Both the position numbers and the translations under genes were made by a program. Source: Flavobacterium piscis (GTDB taxonomy: Bacteria > Bacteroidota > Bacteroidia > Flavobacteriales > Flavobacteriaceae). Taken from it: a stretch of DNA of 64,000 nt. The notes under the pieces were generated by a model. That model searched no databases and had not been told where the DNA came from. It was given only the letters and a program-made list of their open reading frames with translations. The stretch spans positions 1 through 64,000 of the forward strand of contig NZ_LVEN01000006.1 of NCBI RefSeq assembly GCF_001686925.1, given 5' to 3'. Within the stretch, counting starts at the first letter, position 1; each line of letters opens with the position of its first letter. This document shows, piece by piece, positions 1 through 8,039 of this stretch.

Positions 1-70
1 TGGCGATATAAGTCTGTCACTATGAAACTCTGTAGGAAAAACACGGCCCCATGATTCTGAAGCTTTTTTT

Positions 71-150
71 CTTAGTAGTTCGCCACGGCGAAGACTCGAA
101 CCTGTGTCCGCCGCGGCGGATATAAGTCCGGCGAGCTGAAATTTATCCAT
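71..150 (-). pseudogene. Decayed tRNA-like copy 1
   Basis: On the minus strand this keeps tRNA-fMet-like D-arm (CAGCTCGCCGGAC) and T-arm (CACAGGTTCGAGTC) sequence. The acceptor region is replaced by the near-palindrome TTCGCCACGGCGAA (79-92), and the variable/anticodon-stem region by the perfect palindrome TCCGCCGCGGCGGA (107-120). The anticodon stem and 5' acceptor strand no longer fold as a cloverleaf, so it is very unlikely to act as a tRNA. Confidence 0.65.
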
Positions 151-183
151 AAAAAAAGCTCCAGATTTCTCTGAAGCTTTTTC
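151..183 (-). terminator. Terminator hairpin of repeat copy 1
   Basis: Read on the minus strand, AAAGCTTCAGA and TCTGGAGCTTT pair around a GAAA loop and are followed by a run of T. The same hairpin recurs at 266-297. Confidence 0.7.
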
Positions 184-184
184 T

Positions 185-265
185 CTTAGTAGTTCGCCAC
201 GGCGAAGACTCGAACCTGTGTCCGCCGCGGCGGATATAAGTCCGGCGAGCTGAAATTTATTCCAT
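185..265 (-). pseudogene. Decayed tRNA-like copy 2
   Basis: This is nearly identical to copy 1, with one extra base near its D-arm end, including both GC-rich palindromes (193-206 and 221-234). The identity between copies implies recent duplication or gene conversion after the shared damage occurred. It is not expected to be charged. Confidence 0.65.
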
Positions 266-297
266 AAAAAAAGCTCCAGATTTCTCTGAAGCTTTTT
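266..297 (-). terminator. Terminator of tRNA-fMet
   Basis: On the minus strand an AAAGCTTCAGA / TCTGGAGCTTT stem is followed by seven T. It starts just beyond the 3' end of the tRNA, so it is the natural end of that transcript. Confidence 0.75.
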
Positions 298-304
298 CTC
301 TTAG

Positions 305-377
305 TAGCGGGAACAGGACTCGAACCTGTGACCTTCGGGTTATGAGCCCGACGAGCTGCCTACTGCTCTATCCCGCG
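305..377 (-). tRNA. Initiator tRNA-fMet (anticodon CAU)
   Basis: The minus strand folds as a cloverleaf: acceptor CGCGGGA with TCCCGC, D arm GAGC/GCTC, anticodon loop CTCATAA and T loop GGTTCGAGTCC. The anticodon stem has three consecutive G-C pairs (TCGGG/CCCGA), and position 1 (C) does not pair with position 72 (U). Both are hallmarks of bacterial initiator tRNA, so this is fMet and not elongator Met. The 3' end reads ACTA, so the terminal CCA is not encoded and must be added by CCA transferase. Confidence 0.93.
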
Positions 378-466
378 ATGTTTCGGGTGCAAAGATACGC
401 CGATTTTTAAGAAATCCAACGAAAACTTTAAAAAATGTTTTATTTTCTGTATTGAGTTGATATGAC

Positions 467-474
467 TACCTTTG
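467..474 (+). promoter_or_regulatory. Promoter -7 box for era
   Basis: TACCTTTG matches the Bacteroidota -7 consensus TAnnTTTG and lies 19 bases before the era start codon. No clear -33 element at the expected distance was seen. Confidence 0.6.
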
Positions 475-493
475 CAAATTAAATAATACACAA

Positions 494-1375
494 ATGTCAC
501 ATAAAGCAGGTTTTGTAAACATCATCGGGAATCCAAACGTTGGAAAATCAACATTGATGAACGCCTTTGTTGGAGAAAGATTATCTATCATTACATCAAA
601 AGCACAAACAACTCGTCATCGTATTCTGGGAATCGTGAATGGCGAGGACTTTCAACTTATATTATCGGATACTCCCGGAATCATCAAACCCGCTTATGAA
701 ATGCAGGAATCGATGATGAACTTTGTAAAATCGGCTTTTGAAGATGCTGATATACTAGTTTACATGGTCGAAATAGGAGAGCAGGACTTAAAAGACGAGG
801 CTTTCTTTAATAAAATAATTCATGCTAAAATTCCGGTTTTGTTATTGTTGAATAAAATCGACAACTCAAATCAGGAACAATTAGAAGAGCAAGTAGCATT
901 CTGGACTGCAAAAGTACCAAATGCTGAAATTTTCCCAATCTCGGCTTTACAGAATTTTAATGTACCCGAAGTTTTTGGCAGAATCATCGAATTGTTGCCA
1001 GAATCACCAGCATATTATCCAAAAGATCAATTAACAGACAAACCGGAACGTTTTTTCGTAAACGAAACCATCCGTGAAAAAATCTTGTTGAATTACAGCA
1101 AAGAGATTCCGTACGCGGTTGAAATCGTAACGGAAGAATTTTTTGAAGATGAAAAAATTATCAGAATCCGTTCGATCATTATGGTTGAACGCGAAACTCA
1201 AAAAGGAATCATTATTGGACATAAAGGTGCGGCTTTGAAAAAAGTAGGAACCGATGCTCGTGCTGATTTAGAAAAGTTCTTCGGGAAACAAATACATATT
1301 GAACTGGTTGTAAAAGTGAATAAAAACTGGAGAAGCAATGCCAATATGCTGAAACGTTTTGGATATAATCAATAA
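494..1375 (+). CDS. era: GTPase Era
   Basis: This essential small GTPase binds 16S rRNA near its 3' end and helps 30S subunit maturation; it acts in the cytoplasm and at the inner membrane. Visible motifs are G1 GNPNVGKS (12-19), the switch I QTT (38-40), G3 DTPG (59-62), G4 NKID (120-123) and G5 SAL (150-152). A C-terminal type II KH domain has the RNA-binding turn GIIIGHKG (238-245). At 293 residues it is the usual length. The start ATG sits just after a TACCTTTG promoter box, leaving a short leader. The next gene begins 27 bases downstream. Confidence 0.97.
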   Translation: MSHKAGFVNIIGNPNVGKSTLMNAFVGERLSIITSKAQTTRHRILGIVNGEDFQLILSDTPGIIKPAYEMQESMMNFVKSAFEDADILVYMVEIGEQDLKDEAFFNKIIHAKIPVLLLLNKIDNSNQEQLEEQVAFWTAKVPNAEIFPISALQNFNVPEVFGRIIELLPESPAYYPKDQLTDKPERFFVNETIREKILLNYSKEIPYAVEIVTEEFFEDEKIIRIRSIIMVERETQKGIIIGHKGAALKKVGTDARADLEKFFGKQIHIELVVKVNKNWRSNANMLKRFGYNQ

Positions 1376-1402
1376 TTTTTTCTAAACGCCAGATCATAAT
1401 TT

Positions 1403-2401
1403 ATGCAAGTTTCAACGAAGTATTCAATACCAATATGTTTGGGACTTATAGTGATTGTGGGTTTGGCACGTCTTTTTGGTACAGAAGAGAAAGCAATTCC
1501 CTCTAAACCTGTAATCAAAAAAACGGAAACTATTGTAGAGAAAGATTCTGTAGCTTTAGATACAACGGCTTGTTCTGATCAAGAGGTGAGATTGTTTTTA
1601 AGCGAATTTATAAAGCAATTCCAGACCAATAAGGCTTCGAATATTAATAAGTTCATTGATAAATCTAACGGATTGGCCATATTTGTGAAAGATGGCTATT
1701 ATCCTATTTTGAGCTTTCCTAATAAAATTGATGACTGGATTGAATGGTTTGATTTTAAAATCTATGAGAATATAGAATTCGGAAAATTTCCTGAATATCT
1801 GGGAGATGGCGAATTTAAAAAGACAGGTTTTTATTATGTGAAATACCAAAATAAATTCCGTTTGGATGATTTTGAAGATACTTATAGTAATCGGTCAGAT
1901 GAAGATAAAAAGCCATTTCGAAAGCTCGAAAAGTTGTGCAATTACAGAGCCGATGTAATGTCGATAGATAAAAGCAGGGTTTTGACATTGTATTTTAGTA
2001 TTTCTAAAAATAATAAATATTTGGTTGGAATTACTCAGGATGCTGTAGGTGATGTTTTGTATACCGCTCCGGAAAAAGAGTTTGTACCAATAGATACAGA
2101 AAAGCAAGTCGAGGCATTTTTATCGAATAACAGAAGGTTTTGTGATGTAGAGAATAAGGCATATGTTGATTTTGATAAAAAAGAGCTTGTGTATTGGGAT
2201 TTTGGTGATGAGCCTTTTCCTTTTAGTCATTATAAAATAGGTCCTTTAAATATTATTTCGGCTAAGATCAAAATTCGCGATATTAAATTTTTTAATGTAA
2301 AGGAAGACGATGGATTAACTTTAAAATTATCCAATAAAGGCGATTTTAGTTCTTACAGAATGGGAGCGAGACCACAATATATTTATGAAAAGTGTAAATA
2401 A
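1403..2401 (+). CDS. Unknown membrane-anchored or exported protein
   Basis: I do not recognise this 332-residue protein. Residues 9-25 are hydrophobic (ICLGLIVIVGLARLFG) and follow a short N-terminus with one lysine, which suggests a single membrane anchor or uncleaved signal. A charged linker runs to about residue 55. The rest is soluble-looking, rich in Lys, Asp and aromatics, with Cys residues near the start (56), middle and end (CK). It lies 27 bases after era and may share its transcript. It is probably exposed to the periplasm; no enzyme motif was seen. Confidence 0.75.
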   Translation: MQVSTKYSIPICLGLIVIVGLARLFGTEEKAIPSKPVIKKTETIVEKDSVALDTTACSDQEVRLFLSEFIKQFQTNKASNINKFIDKSNGLAIFVKDGYYPILSFPNKIDDWIEWFDFKIYENIEFGKFPEYLGDGEFKKTGFYYVKYQNKFRLDDFEDTYSNRSDEDKKPFRKLEKLCNYRADVMSIDKSRVLTLYFSISKNNKYLVGITQDAVGDVLYTAPEKEFVPIDTEKQVEAFLSNNRRFCDVENKAYVDFDKKELVYWDFGDEPFPFSHYKIGPLNIISAKIKIRDIKFFNVKEDDGLTLKLSNKGDFSSYRMGARPQYIYEKCK

Positions 2402-2506
2402 TTAAAAAATACTTATCTGAAAATTAAGAAGTTGAATTTTTCTGGAGGTGATCAAAACAGATGTTATTTTTAATGTTGACTGAATTTCTTAATCCCCCGA
2501 AACCGT

Positions 2507-2588
2507 AGCCCTGATAGAAGTGGAAATCCTCTTGCTGTCTGCTGCCAGCCAGGAAAAGATTGAAACGGATAGCAGGAAACAGCTCCCG
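2507..2588 (+). repeat. Dispersed repeat, GATAGAAG...GGATAGCAGGAAA family, copy A
   Basis: The segment starts with CCCTGATAGAAGTGG and ends with CGGATAGCAGGAAACAGCTCC. The same ends occur in reverse orientation at 32352-32440, and in more diverged form at 55767-55832. The middle differs between copies but tends to form a hairpin. No coding frame is conserved. It lies between an unknown gene and der. Confidence 0.7.
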
Positions 2589-2613
2589 AAAATAACAAGA
2601 ATAACAATAAAAA

Positions 2614-2646
2614 TCTTAGGTACTTAGAAACTTAGCGACTTAGTCA
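2614..2646 (+). repeat. CTTAG-phased intergenic repeat
   Basis: Four CTTAG words (TCTTAGG, ACTTAGA, ACTTAGC, ACTTAGT) recur about every 8-9 bases just upstream of the der promoter box. Similar arrays occur at 17586-17610, 17849-17885, 40314-40348, 55989-56026 and 56769-56805. Confidence 0.65.
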
Positions 2647-2656
2647 CTTTTTTAAC

Positions 2657-2664
2657 TACCTTTG
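2657..2664 (+). promoter_or_regulatory. Promoter -7 box for der
   Basis: TACCTTTG fits TAnnTTTG and lies about 97 bases before der. The intervening leader contains the TCTAAAA repeat at 2731-2756. Confidence 0.55.
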
Positions 2665-2730
2665 CAAAAAATTAAAATTAAGCATTTTGGATTACAAGGG
2701 ATTAGGTTTTTAGGGAACTAAAAATCTGAA

Positions 2731-2756
2731 GTCTAAAATCTAAAATCTAAAATTCA
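2731..2756 (+). repeat. TCTAAAA tandem heptamers
   Basis: Three near-perfect tandem copies of TCTAAAA (with the longer flank GTCTAAAATC) end just before the der start codon. Related AT-rich runs occur at 40868-40912 and 44541-44618. Confidence 0.6.
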
Positions 2757-2761
2757 AAGAA

Positions 2762-4072
2762 ATGAATAACATTGTTGCGATAGTAGGAAGACCTAATGTA
2801 GGGAAATCAACCCTTTTTAATAGGCTGATACAAAGAAGAGAAGCTATTGTAGATTCTGTATCTGGGGTTACCCGTGATAGAAACTATGGTAAAAGCGAGT
2901 GGAACGGAAAAGAGTTTTCTGTAATTGATACCGGTGGATACGTTCGTGGATCTGATGACGTATTTGAAGGTGAAATTCGTAAACAAGTGGAGCTTGCTAT
3001 CGACGAAGCTGATGTTATTATTTTTGTAGTTGATGTTGAGGAAGGTATTACACCAATGGATGATGTTGTTGCGCGCTTATTGCGTAAAGTGACAAAACCA
3101 GTTTTATTGGCTGTAAATAAGGTAGATAACGCAATGCGTGAGAAAGATGCAATTGAGTTTTATAACCTTGGTTTAGGTGAATATTTTACGTTTGCAAGTA
3201 TATCGGGAAGTGGAACAGGAGATTTATTAGATGCTTTAATTGACTCTTTTCCAGAAAAACCGGAACCAGTTCAGGAAGAAGTAGTTTTACCTCGTTTTGC
3301 TGTTGTAGGACGCCCGAATGCTGGTAAATCAAGCTTTATCAATGCACTTATTGGTAAAGAACGTTTTATGGTAACGGATATTGCAGGAACAACTCGTGAT
3401 GCAATTGATACAAAATTTGACCGTTTTGGTTTCGAATTTAACTTGGTTGATACTGCGGGAATCCGTCGTAAAGCTAAAGTAAAAGAAGATTTGGAGTTTT
3501 ATTCTGTAATGCGTTCTGTACGTGCGATTGAGCATGCTGATATTTGTATTTTGGTTATTGATGCAACCCGTGGATTTGAAGGTCAGGATCAAAGTATTTT
3601 TTGGCTGGCAGAGAAAAACCGTAAAGGTGTTGTAATCTTAGTGAACAAATGGGATTTGGTTGAAAAAGATACCATGTCGACTCGTGATTACGAAGAGAAA
3701 ATCAAAAAAGAATTAATGCCTTTTACCGATGTGCCAATTTTGTTCGTTTCGGCTTTAACGAAACAACGTTTATTGAAAGCATTAGAAGCTACGGTTACAG
3801 TTTTTGAAAACAGAAAGCAAAGAATCCCAACTTCTAAATTCAACGAATTTATGTTGAAGGTAATCGAAGCTTATCCGCCACCAGCAACAAAAGGTAAATA
3901 TGTAAAAATTAAATATTGTATGCAGTTGCCAACTTTAACACCTCAGTTTGTGTTTTTTGCCAATATGCCACAATACGTTAAAGAACCGTATAAAAGATAT
4001 CTTGAAAATAAAATTAGAGAAAATTGGGACTTTTCTGGAGTGCCGATCGATATTTATATTAGAGAAAAATAA
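2762..4072 (+). CDS. der: Ribosome-assembly GTPase Der (EngA)
   Basis: A double-domain GTPase needed for 50S ribosomal subunit assembly. The two G domains are plain: first GRPNVGKS (9-16), DTGG (56-59), NKVD (119-122); second GRPNAGKS (183-190), DTAG (230-233), NKWD (295-298). A C-terminal KH-like domain (about 350-430) ends in [11 protein letters not shown]. Length 436 is normal for the family. A Rho-independent terminator follows within a few bases, so it ends its own transcript. Era and Der close together is a GTPase grouping, but the genes are separated by an unknown gene and a repeat region. Confidence 0.97.
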   Translation: MNNIVAIVGRPNVGKSTLFNRLIQRREAIVDSVSGVTRDRNYGKSEWNGKEFSVIDTGGYVRGSDDVFEGEIRKQVELAIDEADVIIFVVDVEEGITPMDDVVARLLRKVTKPVLLAVNKVDNAMREKDAIEFYNLGLGEYFTFASISGSGTGDLLDALIDSFPEKPEPVQEEVVLPRFAVVGRPNAGKSSFINALIGKERFMVTDIAGTTRDAIDTKFDRFGFEFNLVDTAGIRRKAKVKEDLEFYSVMRSVRAIEHADICILVIDATRGFEGQDQSIFWLAEKNRKGVVILVNKWDLVEKDTMSTRDYEEKIKKELMPFTDVPILFVSALTKQRLLKALEATVTVFENRKQRIPTSKFNEFMLKVIEAYPPPATKGKYVKIKYCMQLPTLTPQFVFFANMPQYVKEPYKRYLENKIRENWDFSGVPIDIYIREK

Positions 4073-4075
4073 AAG

Positions 4076-4106
4076 TAAAAGTCCTCAGAAATGGGGACTT
4101 TTTTTA
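4076..4106 (+). terminator. Terminator of der
   Basis: AAAAGTCC and GGGACTTTT pair around a short loop and are followed by a T run, directly after the der stop codon. Confidence 0.8.
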
Positions 4107-4228
4107 TGTATTTATATTACTCCTATTATTTTTATTAGGTTTAATGGCATACTGTTTGCGTAAATGTTGAACTTACAATTAAACCTTTTGACTCTATTTG
4201 GGTCTTACTATTTCTAACCAACCATTTT

Positions 4229-6991
4229 ATGACCAAAATTTATTATTTTCTAATTTTTTCTCTTTTTTGTTATTCGGCAAGTGCCCAGAATGAAATTGTC
4301 CTTAAAGGAACCGTTGTTGATATTAATACGCAATTGCCGCTGGAATTAGCAACCGTTTATTTTACAACCGTAAAAGATTCTACCGTAATCGAATATGCTA
4401 CAACCGATAAAAATGGGGCTTTTAGTATCAAAACTAAAAAATACGATAAGCCTATTTTTCTAAAGGTAAATTATATGGGTTATCAACCCTATTTTGAGGA
4501 AGAAAAAGGGCTTCTTGAAAGTAAAGACTTTGGTAAGTTATATTTATTGGAAGCTGCAAACGCTTTAGATAATGTGGTTATAAAAAGTGAAGCTCCGCCC
4601 ATTACGATTAAAAAAGATACGCTGGAGTTTAATGCCGCTTCTTATAAAGTAAGACCGGATTCGAATGTAGAAACTTTACTGAAACAATTGCCTGGTTTTG
4701 ATGTAGGTACAGATGGTAAGGTTACTGTAAACGGTCGCGAAGTAAATCAGGTTTTGGTAAACGGAAAAACATTTTTTGATAAAGATGGTGCCATTGCGTT
4801 GAAGAATTTACCTGCGGAAATTATCAAAAAAATTCAGGTTTCGGATTTTAAAACCAAGAAAGAAGAACTTTCTAAACAAGAATCAACTTCGGATTATTCG
4901 AGTATAAATATCACAATTGACGAAAAGAAAAATAAAGGTTATTTCGGGAAAATTCTTGGAGGATATGGCTCCGATGATCGTTATGAAAGCAGTCTTTTGC
5001 TGAATTATTTCAACAATAAGCAAAAGATAAGTGTTTTGGCTTCATCGAATAATATCAATTCGACAGGCTTTGCAATGGATGAGGTATTTGATAATATGGG
5101 AGGCGGCCGAAATGCGAAAGGCAACAGTGGCGGCGGCGGCAGTTCAGGAAGTGGTAAAGGTATCACGCAATCGAATTTAGTAGGACTTAATTATTCTGAT
5201 GACTGGTCAGAAAAATTGATGGCAATGGGAAGTTATAATTTTTCGAATTCGATTAACAATAACGATAGTAAATCTGATCAGGTTAGTTTTTTACCAACCG
5301 GAAATATTGCCACTTCATCTGATTCTAAGACAAGAAATGAAAATACAGGAAATAACGTCAATTTTGAATTAGAATATAAAATTGATCCCACAACGAGATT
5401 GGTTGTGGTACCAAAATTCAATCAATCCCGTTCGAATAGTAATTCGGCTTCGTCTAGTTTTTCTGAGGATGAAAACGGAGAAGCTTTGAATGAAAGTACC
5501 GCTAAATCATATTCAGAAAGTGATAATACTACTTTTGGCAACACGATCAACTTCAATAAAGCTTTTAAGAAAAAGGCTCGTAATTTTAGTATTGTTTTTG
5601 ATAATAACAATGCCAAAACAGATGCTGAGGCTTTGAATCTTTCTCAGACTATTTTTTATAAGGATGCTAAGCCAAATGATGATCGTAATCAGAAAAGTAA
5701 TAACAAAAATACTACTGATAATTATTCTCTTGAACTTGAATATACAGAGCCTGTAACAGATTCATTGAGAATACGATTTGGGTCTGATTTTGACTGGAAC
5801 AAAGATATGAAAGACATAAAAACATTCGATTTTGATGCTGCATCGCAATCTTATTCTGCTTTAAATGATTCCTTGACGAATTATACTACTTCAAAGCAAA
5901 ATTCTTTTAGTCCGAAAGTTGGAATTACCTGGCAGAAAAGTAAATATACGGTTAATTTGAATTCGAGAACTTCCATTGTAGAGTTTGATAATCATTCCTT
6001 ATATCTTAATAACGCAACCGATTTAAACAAGCGATATGCATTGCCATACGGAGATTTTCAGGTTAGGTATAAGTTTAGCCGTTCAAAGAATTTGTCATTC
6101 AAATACGATTATTCAAATGCACTTCCTTCAGCGGTTCAATTAATGCCGGTTTTAAATTTAACCAATCCATTAAATACCATTACAGGAAATCCTGATTTGA
6201 AGCCTATCGAAAAAAACAGCGCTAATTTTAGTTTTAGAAATTACGATTTCCGTACGCGTTCCGGTTACAGTTTGTATGTAAAAGGAGATTATTATAATAA
6301 CGATGTGGTTTCGACTTCTATTTATGATGATAGCGGAAAAAGAACTACTACTTATGTAAATATTTCGGGAACTTATATGGCATCGATTGGCGGAAACTGG
6401 AATCAATCAATAAAAAGAGACGCTCATGTTTTACGATATGGTTTTGGGTTAAACGGGAGTTATTCTTTTGATAAAGGTTTTACCAATGCTATTTTATATA
6501 ATGCAAAATCTACCGCAATAACGCCAAAAGTAAACCTTACTTATGAATACGGAGAACTTCTTATTATTTCGCCATCATATAGTTTGTCGTACAATCAGAC
6601 TGATTATGAGAATTCTTCAAGAGATGCCAGTTCGAATGTAGTGCACAGAATCAATTTACAAACAACAAGTTACTGGCCGGAAAATTTAATTTTCGGAAAT
6701 GACTTTGGATATACTTACAATTCCAGTATTTCGAGCAACTTCAAAAAAGATTTTTATTTATGGAACACCAGTTTGTCTTATGGATTTTTTGATAAAAAAG
6801 TCTATGCTAAAGTAAAAGTTTACGATGTTTTAAATCAAAATCAAAGTGCTACCAGAACGATTTCGGCAACCTCTATTCGTGATGAAGAGAATACTGTACT
6901 GAAACGTTATGTAATGTTCTCTGTAAGTTATAAAATAGGAAATTTTGCAGGTGCTGAAAAAGGAGGGAAGAGAAGACAGAGAATGGATTAA
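4229..6991 (+). CDS. Outer-membrane beta-barrel protein with carboxypeptidase-regulatory-like domain (TonB receptor-like)
   Basis: A signal peptide ends at SASAQ (about residue 20). Residues 22-105 form a CarboxypepD_reg-like beta-sandwich (VLKGTVVDINTQLPLELATV). A plug-like segment follows (KQLPGFDVGTDGKVTVNG, about 150-170; VLVNGKTFFDKDGA) and then a long barrel of alternating aromatic strands. A Gly/Ser-rich insert near 290-312 (GGGGSSGSGKG) and many Asn/Ser-rich loops are visible. The layout fits the 'outer membrane beta-barrel family protein' group of SusC/TonB-dependent relatives. The last residues are a basic tail (GKRRQRMD) instead of a C-terminal aromatic. The substrate is unknown and there is no SusD partner nearby. 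Confidence 0.85.
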   Translation: MTKIYYFLIFSLFCYSASAQNEIVLKGTVVDINTQLPLELATVYFTTVKDSTVIEYATTDKNGAFSIKTKKYDKPIFLKVNYMGYQPYFEEEKGLLESKDFGKLYLLEAANALDNVVIKSEAPPITIKKDTLEFNAASYKVRPDSNVETLLKQLPGFDVGTDGKVTVNGREVNQVLVNGKTFFDKDGAIALKNLPAEIIKKIQVSDFKTKKEELSKQESTSDYSSINITIDEKKNKGYFGKILGGYGSDDRYESSLLLNYFNNKQKISVLASSNNINSTGFAMDEVFDNMGGGRNAKGNSGGGGSSGSGKGITQSNLVGLNYSDDWSEKLMAMGSYNFSNSINNNDSKSDQVSFLPTGNIATSSDSKTRNENTGNNVNFELEYKIDPTTRLVVVPKFNQSRSNSNSASSSFSEDENGEALNESTAKSYSESDNTTFGNTINFNKAFKKKARNFSIVFDNNNAKTDAEALNLSQTIFYKDAKPNDDRNQKSNNKNTTDNYSLELEYTEPVTDSLRIRFGSDFDWNKDMKDIKTFDFDAASQSYSALNDSLTNYTTSKQNSFSPKVGITWQKSKYTVNLNSRTSIVEFDNHSLYLNNATDLNKRYALPYGDFQVRYKFSRSKNLSFKYDYSNALPSAVQLMPVLNLTNPLNTITGNPDLKPIEKNSANFSFRNYDFRTRSGYSLYVKGDYYNNDVVSTSIYDDSGKRTTTYVNISGTYMASIGGNWNQSIKRDAHVLRYGFGLNGSYSFDKGFTNAILYNAKSTAITPKVNLTYEYGELLIISPSYSLSYNQTDYENSSRDASSNVVHRINLQTTSYWPENLIFGNDFGYTYNSSISSNFKKDFYLWNTSLSYGFFDKKVYAKVKVYDVLNQNQSATRTISATSIRDEENTVLKRYVMFSVSYKIGNFAGAEKGGKRRQRMD

Positions 6992-7040
6992 TAAAGGTTC
7001 AAAGTTATAAAGTGACAGAGGTTCAAAGGTTTTAACGTAG

Positions 7041-7067
7041 AGACGCACAGCAGTGCGTCTTTTTTTT
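7041..7067 (+). terminator. Terminator of the outer-membrane protein gene
   Basis: A perfect stem, AGACGCAC with GTGCGTCT around an AGCA loop, is followed by seven T. Confidence 0.85.
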
Positions 7068-7134
7068 GCCCAAAGATTTGCTTCGCCTGAGTTTTTTATT
7101 GGAATTTGGAATTTTTATATTGGAATTTTATTTT

Positions 7135-7878
7135 CTAAATCCTCGGTTTCCTATTTATTCTATGATAAACGGTAAATCTGATAATATCACGATCATAAAA
7201 ATCAACACCACTGGAACGTCTTTGAAAACTTTTAAGATAGCCTACTTCCAAGCCAATATTAGGATCGAATTGATAACGTAATGCAGCATAAATTCGGTTT
7301 TGATCGAAAGTATTTCTTTTATTGTCTTTTCCAAAATTGAACATCACTTCATCAGAAATGGTTCCTTTTAAGCTTTGTTTTTCTTTTTTCCAAAGATCAA
7401 ATGTTGCTTGTAATCTGTATCTAAATCGATATGCAAAAGAAAAATCATCCAGTAATTCGGTTTTGTTGGCTTTCTGAATAAAACGTTCTTCGAGCTGGAA
7501 ACGGTTATGAAAAGTGATTTTGGCAATATCATTGATGAAAGTAGCATCTTGCTGAATTCGGTATTCAGGAACAGAATAATCAGGATCAATGTGAGGGTCT
7601 TGTGTGTTCACATTAAAATAAGCAAAACCGCCGCCTAAATCTATGTTTTTATGAATGCGATATCTTCCCTGAATTCTTAGAACAAATAAATTTTCATGAA
7701 CAGGATTCAAAAAACTCCTGTTGTCAATCTCAGAATGTATGGCCCATTTTTCAGTAACAGGCAAAATATTGTAATATCTTATCCACGTTAAGGTTTGCTG
7801 ATCTGTCTTTTTCAGACTTTGTGCTGATAAAAGAGGGCTTATTAATCCTGCTAAAAGTAGTAATTTTAGAACTTTCAT
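7135..7878 (-). CDS. DUF2490 family outer-membrane protein
   Basis: A 247-residue protein with a signal peptide (KLLLLAGLISPLLSAQS, cleavage near 20) and a body of short amphipathic strands. It carries the family-typical opening TWIRYYNILPVTEKW and the repeated RY/RF strand ends (RFRYRL, LRYQFDPNIGLEVGYL). I read it as a DUF2490 beta-barrel; the function of that family is not known to me. It lies downstream of the TonB receptor on the same strand, but a strong terminator separates them. It converges with the preceding plus-strand gene. Confidence 0.8.
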   Translation of the reverse strand: MKVLKLLLLAGLISPLLSAQSLKKTDQQTLTWIRYYNILPVTEKWAIHSEIDNRSFLNPVHENLFVLRIQGRYRIHKNIDLGGGFAYFNVNTQDPHIDPDYSVPEYRIQQDATFINDIAKITFHNRFQLEERFIQKANKTELLDDFSFAYRFRYRLQATFDLWKKEKQSLKGTISDEVMFNFGKDNKRNTFDQNRIYAALRYQFDPNIGLEVGYLKSFQRRSSGVDFYDRDIIRFTVYHRINRKPRI

Positions 7879-7977
7879 TCAATCTATATAATTCGAGGTT
7901 GCGAATATATACAAATCAGAATAGATGTGTAGAAGAATAAAACTTGTTTTAAATGCAATTTTGTGATTTCATTTCAT

Positions 7978-8013
7978 AAAAAAACGAGATAGATTTAAAA
8001 ACCTATCTCGTTT
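7978..8013 (-). terminator. Terminator of the TonB-dependent receptor gene
   Basis: On the minus strand AAACGAGATAG pairs with CTATCTCGTTT and is followed by a T run. It lies just after the receptor stop codon. Confidence 0.8.
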
Positions 8014-8039
8014 CGTGTATGTAAAATTAACTAATTGTG

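Larger units (their letters stand above)
1..299 (-). repeat. Array of decayed tRNA-like repeat units downstream of tRNA-fMet
   Basis: Two units of about 114 bases (71-184 and 185-299) are nearly identical, and a more degenerate remnant occupies 1-70. Each unit begins with CTTAGTAG, as does the segment at 300-307 next to the real tRNA. Each carries a TpsiC-arm-like stretch and a D-arm-like stretch matching the functional tRNA, and each ends in the same terminator hairpin. The array runs off the left edge of the window. The copies appear to be duplications of the tRNA plus its terminator that then diverged. Confidence 0.75.

Noticed and set aside
71..299. Could the direct repeats be a CRISPR array?
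   Set aside because: Only two full units of about 114 bases, no short identical repeats with distinct spacers and no cas genes. tRNA arms and terminators explain the content.
71..299. Two extra functional tRNA genes
   Set aside because: The acceptor stem is replaced and the anticodon stem broken by palindromes; no cloverleaf folds.
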